64,000 bases of DNA from Pelotomaculum terephthalicicum JT (lineage in GTDB: Bacteria > Bacillota > Desulfotomaculia > Desulfotomaculales > Pelotomaculaceae), in contig NZ_JAKNBL010000001.1 in assembly GCF_022410535.1 (NCBI RefSeq), positions 62,001-126,000 on the forward strand, read 5' to 3'. This document shows positions 34,206 through 42,108 of the stretch, piece after piece. Every line of letters begins with the position of its first letter. Within the stretch, counting starts at the first letter, position 1. The translations under genes and the position numbers were made by a program. Under the pieces are notes generated by a model. The model saw only the letters and a list, made by a program, of their open reading frames with translations. It was not told the DNA's origin and did no database searches.

Positions 34206-35372
34206 TTATACCACTCCACCTATACTATCAATAAACGCCTTAATCTGCTCAAAATAATTCTCCCCAGGCAAGCTGTCAATTTCAGTTTCAATACGACAAT
34301 TCGGAATGCCGTAGGCAGATAAATCGTCGCGGAGCATCGGGTAATCAAAATTTTCAGGTTCGCAATACTTCAAGTGCACAAAAAGCACTCCATGAGCATG
34401 TGTTTCCTCAACCATTTTTATTATGCTCTTTGCCCTATCCCCACTCTTACCGGCGAAAGCGGCGATAGGAAGGCGGTTAAACTGGCGTTCCGCCAATGCT
34501 CTTAGCGGTTCTCCGGTTTCAGGCACATCGTTTGCAATATAACGGTAACCCGTGCAAAAATCGTCGCCTGCCGAAACAATATCTAAACCATCAAAGATAT
34601 CCATGATTACGGGAGGTTCCCAGACCTTGCCCGACAGCAGCAAACGCACATGGCATTTTTTACCGGCGGACTTGTTGTCATCAACTTTCTTTTCGAGTTC
34701 CTGCCACAGCTCCGCAATCATATTCGTGTGCAGTTCCTTTGGCATCAACATTGATGATTTAATAATGTTGTACATATTCCTGTTGCTTAAAAGTTCAGGA
34801 TGCTCAGTGTGCAGGGAAAACAGTTTACGCATTACCGACCGGTTATGGTTGTATAGTCTGATACTGGCGCAGAGCTCACTCGCGGTAATCGTGCGATCCA
34901 TAAATTGCTCAAGACGCGCCTTTAAGCGGCCCATTTCTCCAATTAAATAATCTTTCGCGCTTGGCCGGTCAACCTGTTTAGGCAATAAAAAGTTATCCAT
35001 AAACGCATAAGGCTTTACCTGTTTCCAAATACCTGTCACCATTCGCGTGGTATCACAAATAACCGGGATGATCAGGCCGTTCAATAAATCAAATGAGCCT
35101 TCCAAGGCCATACCCAGGGCACATCGCATCAGGGAACAAGACCAGACTTGCATATGTGGCGTGGAAAGTGAAACGGCTTGCCTCTCTAAAGCAACGATGC
35201 CAATAGGGAGAGCGCCGGCGGCGTGAATCAGTTCTTCCGGAACATCTGTGGGAACCCAGCCGATAATTCTAAACGAGCCGGTTTTTTTTAATCGTTTTAT
35301 CTGAAGTACGGGGTCGGCGACTATTTTGTTAAAATGTTCATAAATTTTTTTCGCATGCTTGCGGGCGGGCAT
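34206..35372 (-). CDS. 2-hydroxyacyl-CoA dehydratase / benzoyl-CoA reductase-like subunit (partner)
   Basis: 388 residues; ATG 35372 follows GGAGGGG (an upstream in-frame ATG lies before the site). It has the same family layout as the next gene: IIGWVPTDVPEELIHAAGALP, the Cys-containing QVWSCSLMRCALGMALEG, IIPVICDTTRMV, and near the C terminus GVLFVHLKYCEPENFDYPML with IPNCRIETEIDSL. The two genes abut (TAA then GTG) and form an alpha-beta pair. A UbiX gene lies 183 bp upstream. Whether the pair is a dehydratase or an aromatic-ring reductase cannot be decided by motif alone. Confidence 0.85.
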   Translation of the reverse strand: MPARKHAKKIYEHFNKIVADPVLQIKRLKKTGSFRIIGWVPTDVPEELIHAAGALPIGIVALERQAVSLSTPHMQVWSCSLMRCALGMALEGSFDLLNGLIIPVICDTTRMVTGIWKQVKPYAFMDNFLLPKQVDRPSAKDYLIGEMGRLKARLEQFMDRTITASELCASIRLYNHNRSVMRKLFSLHTEHPELLSNRNMYNIIKSSMLMPKELHTNMIAELWQELEKKVDDNKSAGKKCHVRLLLSGKVWEPPVIMDIFDGLDIVSAGDDFCTGYRYIANDVPETGEPLRALAERQFNRLPIAAFAGKSGDRAKSIIKMVEETHAHGVLFVHLKYCEPENFDYPMLRDDLSAYGIPNCRIETEIDSLPGENYFEQIKAFIDSIGGVV

Positions 35373-35555
35373 ATCACCCCTCCTATTCCAGGACAAAGAG
35401 AAATCATGTGAGCGATTTCCCAAACCTGGCTAAAAAAAGAACAACTTACAAAATATATTTAGTTGCAAGGATACCATCTAATTAATCAGGTAAATTACTT
35501 CTTAATAATATTCTACTATACTTCAAGCAATAACACAAATGAGCCATGGCTTTAG

Positions 35556-36134
35556 TTAAAAAGTGCTAATTCCGCACCAGCGCCGCGACAGGTTATGAGG
35601 CAAATCAAGCTGGTCCATTACCCGCCCGATCAGGTGATTGACCAGATCATCAATGGTGGCCGGATGGTTGTAAAATGCCGGCATGGGCGGAATCAGGCAC
35701 GCCCCGGCCTTAGTTACCGTCAGCATATTTTCAATATGAATCGTGCTTAAGGGGGTCTCCCGCGGAACCAGAATTAACTTTTTCCGTTCCTTCAGCATTA
35801 CGTCGGCAGCCCGGATTATGAGATTTTCAGCCAGGCCATGGGCTATCGCCGCCAACGTTTTCATGCTGCAAGGAATAACGATCATACCGCCGACCGGAAA
35901 CGATCCACTGGCTACCGGCGCTTTCATGTCCAGCAGATCGTAGCTGCGGCAAGCCATTTGGCGAACTGCCTCAACCGAACGGTTCGTCTCCAACGCGATG
36001 GTTTTCTCCGCCCAGTTGCTCAAGATAAGGTGAGTTTCCACATCCGGACATTCTTTAAGAGCCTCCAGCAGTCTAATACCATATATCGCACCAGTGGCGC
36101 CGGTGATCGCGACGATTATTTTCCGCGCCGCCAT
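35556..36134 (-). CDS. ubiX: UbiX-like flavin prenyltransferase, copy 1
   Basis: 192 residues; ATG 36134 follows GGGGGTG. UbiX makes prenylated FMN, the cofactor of UbiD decarboxylases. Motifs are IVAITGATGAIYGIRLLE (FMN loop), VGGMIVIPCSMKTLAAIAHG, ADVMLKERKKLILVPRETPLS and PPMPAFYNHP. It lies beside the dehydratase-like pair, not beside the UbiD gene, which has its own UbiX at 41072-41632. Downstream in the same direction is the BcrC-like gene; a 33-bp perfect inverted repeat separates it from the malic enzyme gene. Confidence 0.92.
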   Translation of the reverse strand: MAARKIIVAITGATGAIYGIRLLEALKECPDVETHLILSNWAEKTIALETNRSVEAVRQMACRSYDLLDMKAPVASGSFPVGGMIVIPCSMKTLAAIAHGLAENLIIRAADVMLKERKKLILVPRETPLSTIHIENMLTVTKAGACLIPPMPAFYNHPATIDDLVNHLIGRVMDQLDLPHNLSRRWCGISTF

Positions 36135-36164
36135 GCATAACACCCCCATTATTATCCATACCGG

Positions 36165-36238
36165 GGAGGCAAGGGGGACGGTTCTCTTTGTCTCACCAAA
36201 GAAAGGGTGAGACAAAGAGAACCGTCCCCCTTGCCTCC
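36165..36238. repeat. 33-bp perfect inverted repeat (REP/MITE-like hairpin)
   Basis: Left arm 36165-36197 and right arm 36206-36238 are exact reverse complements around the 8-base loop AAAGAAAG. Arms contain GGGGGACGGTTCTCTTTG. Such a long exact palindrome without T-run is not a normal terminator; it resembles mobile REP-type hairpins found in many copies in clostridial genomes (inference). It lies between ubiX and the malic enzyme gene, just after the latter's stop. Confidence 0.8.
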
Positions 36239-36267
36239 TGCTGTCCCCTCTTGCCTTTCCTTGTTAA

Positions 36268-37530
36268 TCAGACGTTGTTCTGCAGTTTCAACAGCATCCT
36301 GGTTCTTTCAGCCACATCCACAGGGTCCATATCCACCCTGGATACTCCGCTGTTATGCGCCGCCCTTGCCACCGCCTCTGCCACTGCCGGCGCAACCCGC
36401 GAGTCAAACGGTTTGGGAATAATATATTCGCGGCACAGCTCTTCTTCCGCCACCGTGCCGGCAATCGCCCGCGCCGCGGCAACCTTCATCGCTTCATTGA
36501 TGTCACTGGCGCGCACATCCAGGGCGCCCCTGAATATACCGGGAAAAGCGAGGACATTGTTAACCTGGTTAAAAAAATCCGACCGGCCGGTAGCCACAAC
36601 GGCAGCGCCCGCAGCCAAAGCCTCTTCCGGATAAATTTCCGGCTCCGGATTAGCCAGCGCAAATATTATGGGACCGGAGCTCATGGTGGAAACCATCGGA
36701 CTATTCAGCTGCCCGCCTTTCGACAACCCAATAAATACATCAGCGCCCGCCAGCAGATCGGCCAGTGCGCCGGAACTGCCCTGCCGGTTCGCCAGCAAAG
36801 CAATTTCTTCCTTGTGCTTATTCATCCCGTCCCGGCGGCCGGGATAAATCGCCCCTTTGCTGTCGCACATTTTTATCACCGGCACACCCAGGCTGTGCAG
36901 CAGGCGGGCAACGGCTATCGCCGCAGCGCCGGCGCCATTAATCACCACTGTTATCTGTTCGGGCTTTTTGCCTACCAGCTTGAGCGCGTTAATTAAGCCG
37001 GCAGTCACTACCACCGCCGTGCCATGCTGGTCATCGTGAAAAATCGGTATGTCTGTTTCAGCCTTCAGCCTTTGTTCGACTTCAAAGCAAGCCGGAGCGG
37101 CGATATCCTCCAGGTTGACGCCGCCGAAGGCAGGCGCGAGCAATTTCACAAACTCGACGATCTGAGCGGCATCGGTTGTACCGACGCAAATGGGAAAAGC
37201 GTCAACACCGGCAAACTTTTTAAACAGCACGGCTTTCCCTTCCATTACCGGCAGAGCCGCTTCCGGGCCGAGATTCCCCAGCCCGAGCACGGCGGTACCG
37301 TCGGTAACCACCGCTACTAGATTGCCTTTTCCCGTATATTCATAAACCAAATCCCTTTTCTCGTGAATCAACCGGCACGGTTCCGCCACACCCGGCGTAT
37401 AAGCAAGGGAAAGGTCATACTCGTCTTTTACCGGCACCTTGCTTTCCACAGATATTTTACCCCGGTTTTTCTTATGCAGCCGCACCGCTTCCTCTTTTAA
37501 CACCGACATCGGTTTAGCTTTTATTATCAT
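36268..37530 (-). CDS. NAD(P)-dependent malic enzyme
   Basis: 420 residues; ATG 37530 follows GGGAGG. It oxidatively decarboxylates malate to pyruvate. The malic domain shows [51 protein letters not shown], the metal site [10 protein letters not shown], and the NAD domain [15 protein letters not shown], with ALANPEPEI and [20 protein letters not shown] after it. Short bacterial type without phosphotransacetylase extension. Links to C4-acid metabolism of propionate-type syntrophs. It is followed by the palindromic repeat and ubiX. Confidence 0.93.
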   Translation of the reverse strand: MIIKAKPMSVLKEEAVRLHKKNRGKISVESKVPVKDEYDLSLAYTPGVAEPCRLIHEKRDLVYEYTGKGNLVAVVTDGTAVLGLGNLGPEAALPVMEGKAVLFKKFAGVDAFPICVGTTDAAQIVEFVKLLAPAFGGVNLEDIAAPACFEVEQRLKAETDIPIFHDDQHGTAVVVTAGLINALKLVGKKPEQITVVINGAGAAAIAVARLLHSLGVPVIKMCDSKGAIYPGRRDGMNKHKEEIALLANRQGSSGALADLLAGADVFIGLSKGGQLNSPMVSTMSSGPIIFALANPEPEIYPEEALAAGAAVVATGRSDFFNQVNNVLAFPGIFRGALDVRASDINEAMKVAAARAIAGTVAEEELCREYIIPKPFDSRVAPAVAEAVARAAHNSGVSRVDMDPVDVAERTRMLLKLQNNV

Positions 37531-37683
37531 CCTTAACCTCCCGGTTTTGCCCAATTAACTATATTCAATCAACATTAATCAATATACCATCACAGACAGT
37601 TTATTGTAAACAAAATAGTAGGGGCTGCCCTGAAGACTCCTACCTGTGTCAAAAGGCAACCAGCAAAACGCTAATCCCATAAT

Positions 37684-37727
37684 GATTCAAAAAGAGATCC
37701 CGTATCACTATCAAAGTGATACGGGAT
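37684..37727 (-). terminator. Intrinsic terminator behind amidohydrolase gene
   Basis: ATCCCGTATCACT (37697-37709) and AGTGATACGGGAT (37715-37727) form a perfect 13-bp stem with loop ATCAA. On the minus strand it is followed by CTCTTTTTGAATC. It ends the long minus-strand hydroxybenzoate-type operon, about 85 bp after its last gene. Confidence 0.8.
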
Positions 37728-37743
37728 TGCTATTTATATCCTC

Positions 37744-37801
37744 AGGCTCACTCGCTCTTTGAATTAGGTCAAAATCACCGCTAATTTATATTTCAAAGGT
37801 C
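37744..37801. repeat. Dispersed intergenic repeat, copy 2
   Basis: Second copy of the element at 29789-29847, placed directly after the amidohydrolase stop codon and before the terminator. Shared blocks are CTCACTCGCTC, TTGAATTAGG, AAAATC.CCG and CAAAGGTC. Divergence is highest in the middle. Confidence 0.6.
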
Positions 37802-37809
37802 ATAGTTTA

Positions 37810-38655
37810 TCACCATTCTGTCATCTTTAGCAGCCGGGCGGCGTTCCCGCCCAGGATTTTTTCCTTGGTTTCTTCCTTTAAAGGGAGCGCCCTGACAGCT
37901 TCAATGTTGGACTTGATGCTGGCCACGGCGGGCCAGTCCGAACCGAATATCACCTTATCGGCATTGCGCTCCAATTCGGGAAAATACTCCAGCAGTTTCT
38001 GTGGGGGCAATCCGGTCACTTCCATATAAAGGTTTTTATGCAGGCGGGAAAGAAAGTAGGCCTTATTGTACCACAAGCCCCGTCCGCAATGGGTCATCAG
38101 CAAGGTAAGAGCGGGGAAGTCAATCGCCACATCATCAAAAAACAGCGGGTCACCGTATTTAAGCCTGGCCCCTTGAAAAACTGAAGAACCCGTGTGCAGC
38201 ATCACCGGTATGCCAAGCTCCTCAGCCTTGGCATAGATTGGGTAAACCAGCGATTCATTCGGGTAAAAATAATTATAGGTAGGGTAAAGCTTTAACCCCC
38301 GGAAACCCATTTCTTTGACCAGCCTCTCCACTTCCCCGCCGGCATCGTTTACCATGTAAGGATTAACACAGGCAAACGGAATCAGGCGGTCCCGCCCCCG
38401 GCAAAATTCAGACACGTATTCATTAGTGCAAATCCCGGTGGTTATCGGACTCAACTCCGCCAGCACAATTCCGAAATCCACTCCGTTGTCAGTCAGATAC
38501 GAGGTAAACTCATCAGCGTCACTATATTTTTTTACAAAAGCCGGCCAATCCTCCACGTTATGATTATTTTTTACAAACTCCTCCGCCGACGGGGTGTACT
38601 TCTCGTAATAAACCGGATGAATATGAAAATCTATCACAGGCGCAGACAATTTCAC
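37810..38655 (-). CDS. Amidohydrolase-2 family protein (ACMSD-like hydrolase or decarboxylase)
   Basis: 281 residues from a GTG start behind AAGGGGGC. A TIM-barrel metal enzyme: metal motif DFHIHP near residue 9, LKLYPTYNYFYP, the His in IPVMLHTGS, LLMTHCGRG and the catalytic Asp in VIFGSDWP. The family includes amino-carboxymuconate-semialdehyde and resorcylate decarboxylases as well as hydrolases. Last gene of the operon with UbiD and the Mo-hydroxylase, so action on an aromatic acid or derived lactone is possible. Substrate not recognisable. Confidence 0.8.
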   Translation of the reverse strand: MKLSAPVIDFHIHPVYYEKYTPSAEEFVKNNHNVEDWPAFVKKYSDADEFTSYLTDNGVDFGIVLAELSPITTGICTNEYVSEFCRGRDRLIPFACVNPYMVNDAGGEVERLVKEMGFRGLKLYPTYNYFYPNESLVYPIYAKAEELGIPVMLHTGSSVFQGARLKYGDPLFFDDVAIDFPALTLLMTHCGRGLWYNKAYFLSRLHKNLYMEVTGLPPQKLLEYFPELERNADKVIFGSDWPAVASIKSNIEAVRALPLKEETKEKILGGNAARLLKMTEW

Positions 38656-38701
38656 GCCCCCTTCGATGATTATTAAGCAGAAATAATCAGTATCATACGC
38701 A

Positions 38702-39289
38702 TCATCTTTCCCAACCAGTTACCAAATCATGATAATCACCCCATGTATCCACGTCAAAAACAACCCCGCTGTCCTCAACATCCACCCTAACCAGGCTTTT
38801 AGAATGTCTGCGGATAACTTCCCTTGCGCCAACGTCACCCGAAAGGAAGGACATCTCTCCAAAAAAATCCCTGTCAAATAAAACCGGGTTTCCCCTTTTA
38901 CCTTTAAAATAAGGAGCTACAATTCCCCCTGTTAACCAGTAATAGTGGATAAGCAGATTAATTGTCTGCACGCTCACCAGCGGCTGGTCTCCCAAGGCAA
39001 ACAACGCAGCCCGCGTGGCGCTACTTAGCGACATTATACCGGCCTTCAGCGAGGTGCTTTGACCAGCGGCAAATTCATGGTTATTTATAATCCTGATAGA
39101 ATATCCAGCCAGCACCTCCATCACCTGTTCAGCCCGGCTGCCTAGGATAACAACAACCTCATCCAACTGCGACATTAGCAGGTTTTCAACGACATGAGCG
39201 ATTATCGGTCTTCCTCGATAGGCAAGCAGTTGTTTTGGTACACCCAAACGGGACGATGCACCAGCAGCCAGCACCACCCCCGCAATCAA
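38702..39289 (-). CDS. mocA: Molybdenum cofactor cytidylyltransferase-like NTP transferase
   Basis: 195 residues, TTG start. MobA/MocA fold: GVVLAAGASSRLGVPKQLL at the N terminus, LFALGDQPLVS with the metal-binding Asp, GGIVAPYFKGKRGNPVLFD, DVGAREVIRRH and VFDVDTWGDY at the end. It attaches CMP to molybdopterin for xanthine-oxidase-type hydroxylases. It lies after xdhC and serves the Mo-hydroxylase encoded upstream in the operon. A decayed second copy of such a gene is at 52426-52486. Confidence 0.9.
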   Translation of the reverse strand: MIAGVVLAAGASSRLGVPKQLLAYRGRPIIAHVVENLLMSQLDEVVVILGSRAEQVMEVLAGYSIRIINNHEFAAGQSTSLKAGIMSLSSATRAALFALGDQPLVSVQTINLLIHYYWLTGGIVAPYFKGKRGNPVLFDRDFFGEMSFLSGDVGAREVIRRHSKSLVRVDVEDSGVVFDVDTWGDYHDLVTGWER

Positions 39290-39484
39290 AATGCCAAAAC
39301 CTCATTTCTTAAACATTTTTTAGTACATGCATTTACAGAAATTTTAATATTTACAATGTTTTCTGTCAACATTTAAAAGCTTCGAGATTAGAAACATACC
39401 CTATGGTATTGTGGCTTCTCATCTTTCAGATTGTAAAACGGAACCATATCAGTATTTAAATATAATAGTAATACGTAGAAGTAT

Positions 39485-40603
39485 TCAGTTTTTTACTTTA
39501 AAAAATTTGTTTTTAATTAACTTCCCTTCGCGCCATACATTAACAATCTCAGCGAGGATGCTTAAGGCGATCTCTTCCGGCGTCTCAGCGCCTATATCCA
39601 GGCCAATTGGCGCAAAAACCTCTTTCAATCGCTCAATAGAAATTCCTTCTGATTCTAGTTGTGTCATAACTCCCATTATTTTTCTGCGGCTGCCGATCAT
39701 GCCAATGTATGCTACGGGCTTGTTGATCACTTCACGGAGGCACCCCAGGTCATGCGTGTGTCCCCTGGTTATAATCACAATAAAGGTGTCATCACCAGTT
39801 TCCAGGGTTTTTAAATAGTATTCGAAACCAGTGCAGATTACTTGTCCTGCTTCAGGAAAGCGAGCCATGTTGGCAAAAGAGGGCCGATCATCAACAACAG
39901 TGGTATTATAACCAAGTATGGCGGCCATTTTTACCAGCGGCCCGGCAATATGCCCCCCTCCTAAAATTAATATTTGAGGTGTCACAATACCCTGCTCAAA
40001 TAACAACTCTAGTTTTTCTATCTTGTTTTGCGTTGCTTCGGCGGTAAGAGTGATCAGCCCGGGTTCCCTCGCCGTCCGGAACTGTCCGGCAAGAATGCGG
40101 GCTTGTTCTGTTATTTCTAATGCCCCCAATTCCCCGGCCTCATTGTCTGCCGGTAAAAAGGCCATTTTCCGTCCTAAAAGCTGCTTTTTTCCTTCATCAA
40201 TGTCAGTTATTGTTACCAGTAGGAGAGGTTCTTTTTTTTGCAAAGAGGCAAGATAGGCCAATAGAACCAGCCTGGACTCGTTATCCTCGCAACTGAGGAA
40301 ATCAATAAAGACTTCCATTGTACCTCCGCAGACCATACCCTCCCCGGCGGCAACGTCGTTTGTCAGATCCAGCCTGTGTTTTTTTGAAACTTTAAGATTC
40401 AGTACGTCAAGGGCCTCTCTTTTAACTTCAGCTTCCCCGCATCCGCCGCCGATGGTCCCGTAAACCCGTCCGTCCTTGAGTACCAGCATCTTAGCACCGG
40501 CATTCCGCGGGGTGGAGCCCGTTACCCGGATAACTGTTGCCAGAGCTGCATCTTCACCAGCTTCTCTGAGAGAAAGCAATGTTTTTATTAATTCCGAATC
40601 CAT
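39485..40603 (-). CDS. xdhC: XdhC/CoxI-family Mo-hydroxylase maturation protein
   Basis: 372 residues; ATG 40603 follows GGAGGAGG. The CoxI/XdhC domain is at the N terminus (ATVIRVTGSTPRNAGAKML, YGTIGGGCGEAEV, VCGGTMEVFID) and a Rossmann domain at the C terminus (ILILGGGHIAGPL, DDRPSFANMARFP, IITRGHTHDLGCL, GMIGSRRK). XdhC binds molybdenum cofactor, helps its sulfuration and hands it to the apoenzyme. Located between the decarboxylase genes and mocA, downstream of the three hydroxylase subunits. Confidence 0.93.
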   Translation of the reverse strand: MDSELIKTLLSLREAGEDAALATVIRVTGSTPRNAGAKMLVLKDGRVYGTIGGGCGEAEVKREALDVLNLKVSKKHRLDLTNDVAAGEGMVCGGTMEVFIDFLSCEDNESRLVLLAYLASLQKKEPLLLVTITDIDEGKKQLLGRKMAFLPADNEAGELGALEITEQARILAGQFRTAREPGLITLTAEATQNKIEKLELLFEQGIVTPQILILGGGHIAGPLVKMAAILGYNTTVVDDRPSFANMARFPEAGQVICTGFEYYLKTLETGDDTFIVIITRGHTHDLGCLREVINKPVAYIGMIGSRRKIMGVMTQLESEGISIERLKEVFAPIGLDIGAETPEEIALSILAEIVNVWREGKLIKNKFFKVKN

Positions 40604-40770
40604 GCCGAAAACCTCCTCCATAAGAAAGATATACTTTCAATACCCCGCCGCTATTCCCGGATCCTTACCAGAAATTGTAAAATGCTCACACCCTGTGACA
40701 TGGGTCAACATCCTCAACCTTCATACCCGGACAGGCATTAAGACTGAAGTGCAATATTCCCCTTGGATAC

Positions 40771-40968
40771 CTATTCCCCTTGCTTATCGGCAGAAATAGC
40801 GCGGCTAGTAGTTTCATTATCCAATACACCGAACCCATATTCGCCTTCCAACGCTGTAGAATCATGCATACTGTTACCACAGTAAGGGCAGGCCGGATTG
40901 CTCAACCATCTCTTCTTGGACGCCGAAAAGCTTTCCCGGCAGCAATGCGGACAGATAATTTTATACAC
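40771..40968 (-). CDS. Small zinc-ribbon protein
   Basis: 65 residues if started at GTG 40968, which has GAAGGTG upstream; ATG 40992 is an alternative adding eight residues. Two cysteine pairs, CPHC near the N terminus and CPYC about 20 residues later, suggest a zinc ribbon. The C-terminal half has no recognisable motif. Placed between ubiX copy 2 and xdhC in the same direction, so probably an accessory of the decarboxylase or hydroxylase. Function unknown. Confidence 0.65.
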   Translation of the reverse strand: MYKIICPHCCRESFSASKKRWLSNPACPYCGNSMHDSTALEGEYGFGVLDNETTSRAISADKQGE

Positions 40969-41071
40969 GTTTAACGCACCTTCTTTTTTCATAAAGTTGA
41001 GAAATTTGAATATTCAGTTAGCTTTTTTTAGTATGATGGTTTTATCCCAGCCGGGTCATCTGCTAAATAGA

Positions 41072-41632
41072 TTATTTAATAGGCCATCTATTGAGCAGGG
41101 AATTTTCGATTCCCAATTGATCAAATATCCGGCCTATCATTTGCTTGATAATATCCTCTATTGTCCTCGGACGGTGATAAAAGGAAGGTACCGGAGGCAT
41201 GATTATTACTCCGAGTCTGGACAATTTAAGCATATTTTCCAGGTGGATCGGGCTTAACGGGGTTTCACGCACCAGCAGGACCAGCTTGCGTCTTTCTTTA
41301 ATTACTACATCAGCGGCACGGTTAATTAAGTTATCTGCATATCCGTTGGCTATCGCGGAAAGAGTTTTCATACTACAAGGAGCGATTACCATTCCCTGAT
41401 GTAAAAAGGAGCCGCTTGCCGGTGGGGCAGCAATATCACTATTAGAAAACTGATGGCTGGCCATTTTCCCGATATCATCCAATAAATAATCAGTTTCCAG
41501 TTCAATTGTTTTTTGGGCTGAGTTACTTATGATTAATTGCGTTTCTATAGCTGCTTTATTAAATTCCTGAAGAAGCTTGATGCCGTATATTGCTCCGGTG
41601 GCACCTGATATTGCCACTACTATTCTGGTCAA
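41072..41632 (-). CDS. ubiX: UbiX-like flavin prenyltransferase, copy 2 (decarboxylase subunit B)
   Basis: 186 residues from a TTG behind GGAGGG. Shares all motifs with the copy at 35556-36134: IVVAISGATGAIYGIKLLQ, HQGMVIAPCSMKTLSAIANG, ADVVIKERRKLVLLVRETPLS and PPVPSFYHRP. With the upstream D and C subunit genes it forms the B, C, D set of reversible hydroxyarylic acid decarboxylases such as ShdBCD and VdcBCD. It supplies prenylated FMN to the UbiD protein. Confidence 0.92.
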   Translation of the reverse strand: MTRIVVAISGATGAIYGIKLLQEFNKAAIETQLIISNSAQKTIELETDYLLDDIGKMASHQFSNSDIAAPPASGSFLHQGMVIAPCSMKTLSAIANGYADNLINRAADVVIKERRKLVLLVRETPLSPIHLENMLKLSRLGVIIMPPVPSFYHRPRTIEDIIKQMIGRIFDQLGIENSLLNRWPIK

Positions 41633-41712
41633 CAGTAATCCCTCCAGTTCTATCTTTCTGTCCGCTTAAATAACCATAAAAAACCTGATTTTGTCAGGGC
41701 AAAATTTACATT

Positions 41713-41770
41713 CAGTGGGGTCTCACCCGGGATGTTAGTTTAAAAAGGGCGACAAGGTGATACCCCACTG
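41713..41770. other. Long-range stem between decarboxylase D and ubiX genes
   Basis: CAGTGGGGT (41713-41721) pairs with ACCCCACTG (41762-41770), extended inward by CACC/GGTG after a 2x2 mismatch. TTTTCTATAAA follows on the plus strand, so it would terminate plus-strand transcription, although no plus-strand gene precedes it; on the minus strand it separates two subunits of one enzyme. Confidence 0.45.
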
Positions 41771-41825
41771 TTTTCTATAAAACGTATACATTATCTGTGC
41801 ATTGACTAATGCAATTAGGAAAGAA

Positions 41826-42053
41826 CTAGCTCTTTTTTAGCGGAGGAACGGGCACCAGAACTTGAAGATCTTCTATGTTTCCTTTGAGTTGAAAATACGG
41901 ATCGCGCTTTTCTGGATTAATTACTTCATCCTCTTCTGTGTTACGCCACGTAAAGTTACAACGGCTGCAAACATACATCTCCCAAGCGCCACTGCCATCG
42001 GGAGCTTCAGCAAATTTCGCTGCGGTATCGTGTAAACAACGCACACACTTCAT
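41826..42053 (-). CDS. Hydroxyarylic acid decarboxylase small subunit D (VdcD/ShdD type)
   Basis: 75 residues; ATG follows AGGAGG. Two CxxC pairs (CVRCLHD and CSRCNFTWRNTE) and the C-terminal proline-rich VPVPPL match the small D subunit of non-oxidative hydroxyarylic acid decarboxylases (vanillate and 4-hydroxybenzoate decarboxylases). It lies 55 bp after the UbiD-type gene and before ubiX. This small subunit separates such enzymes from plain UbiD and is the best evidence that the substrate is a hydroxybenzoate-like acid. Confidence 0.85.
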   Translation of the reverse strand: MKCVRCLHDTAAKFAEAPDGSGAWEMYVCSRCNFTWRNTEEDEVINPEKRDPYFQLKGNIEDLQVLVPVPPLKKS

Positions 42054-42108
42054 GCATTTATCCTCCTTTAATTAATCCCGATAATAATCTGAGATATAAT
42101 TTATGAAA

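Noticed and set aside
32997-35372. Calling the pair benzoyl-CoA reductase BcrB/BcrC outright
   Set aside because: Motifs are shared by all 2-hydroxyacyl-CoA dehydratases, and BcrA/BcrD are absent; only a family-level call is justified.
39411-39818. 135-residue plus-strand open frame opposite xdhC
   Set aside because: Lies antisense to a well-conserved protein, has no ribosome binding site and shows the composition of a shadow frame.
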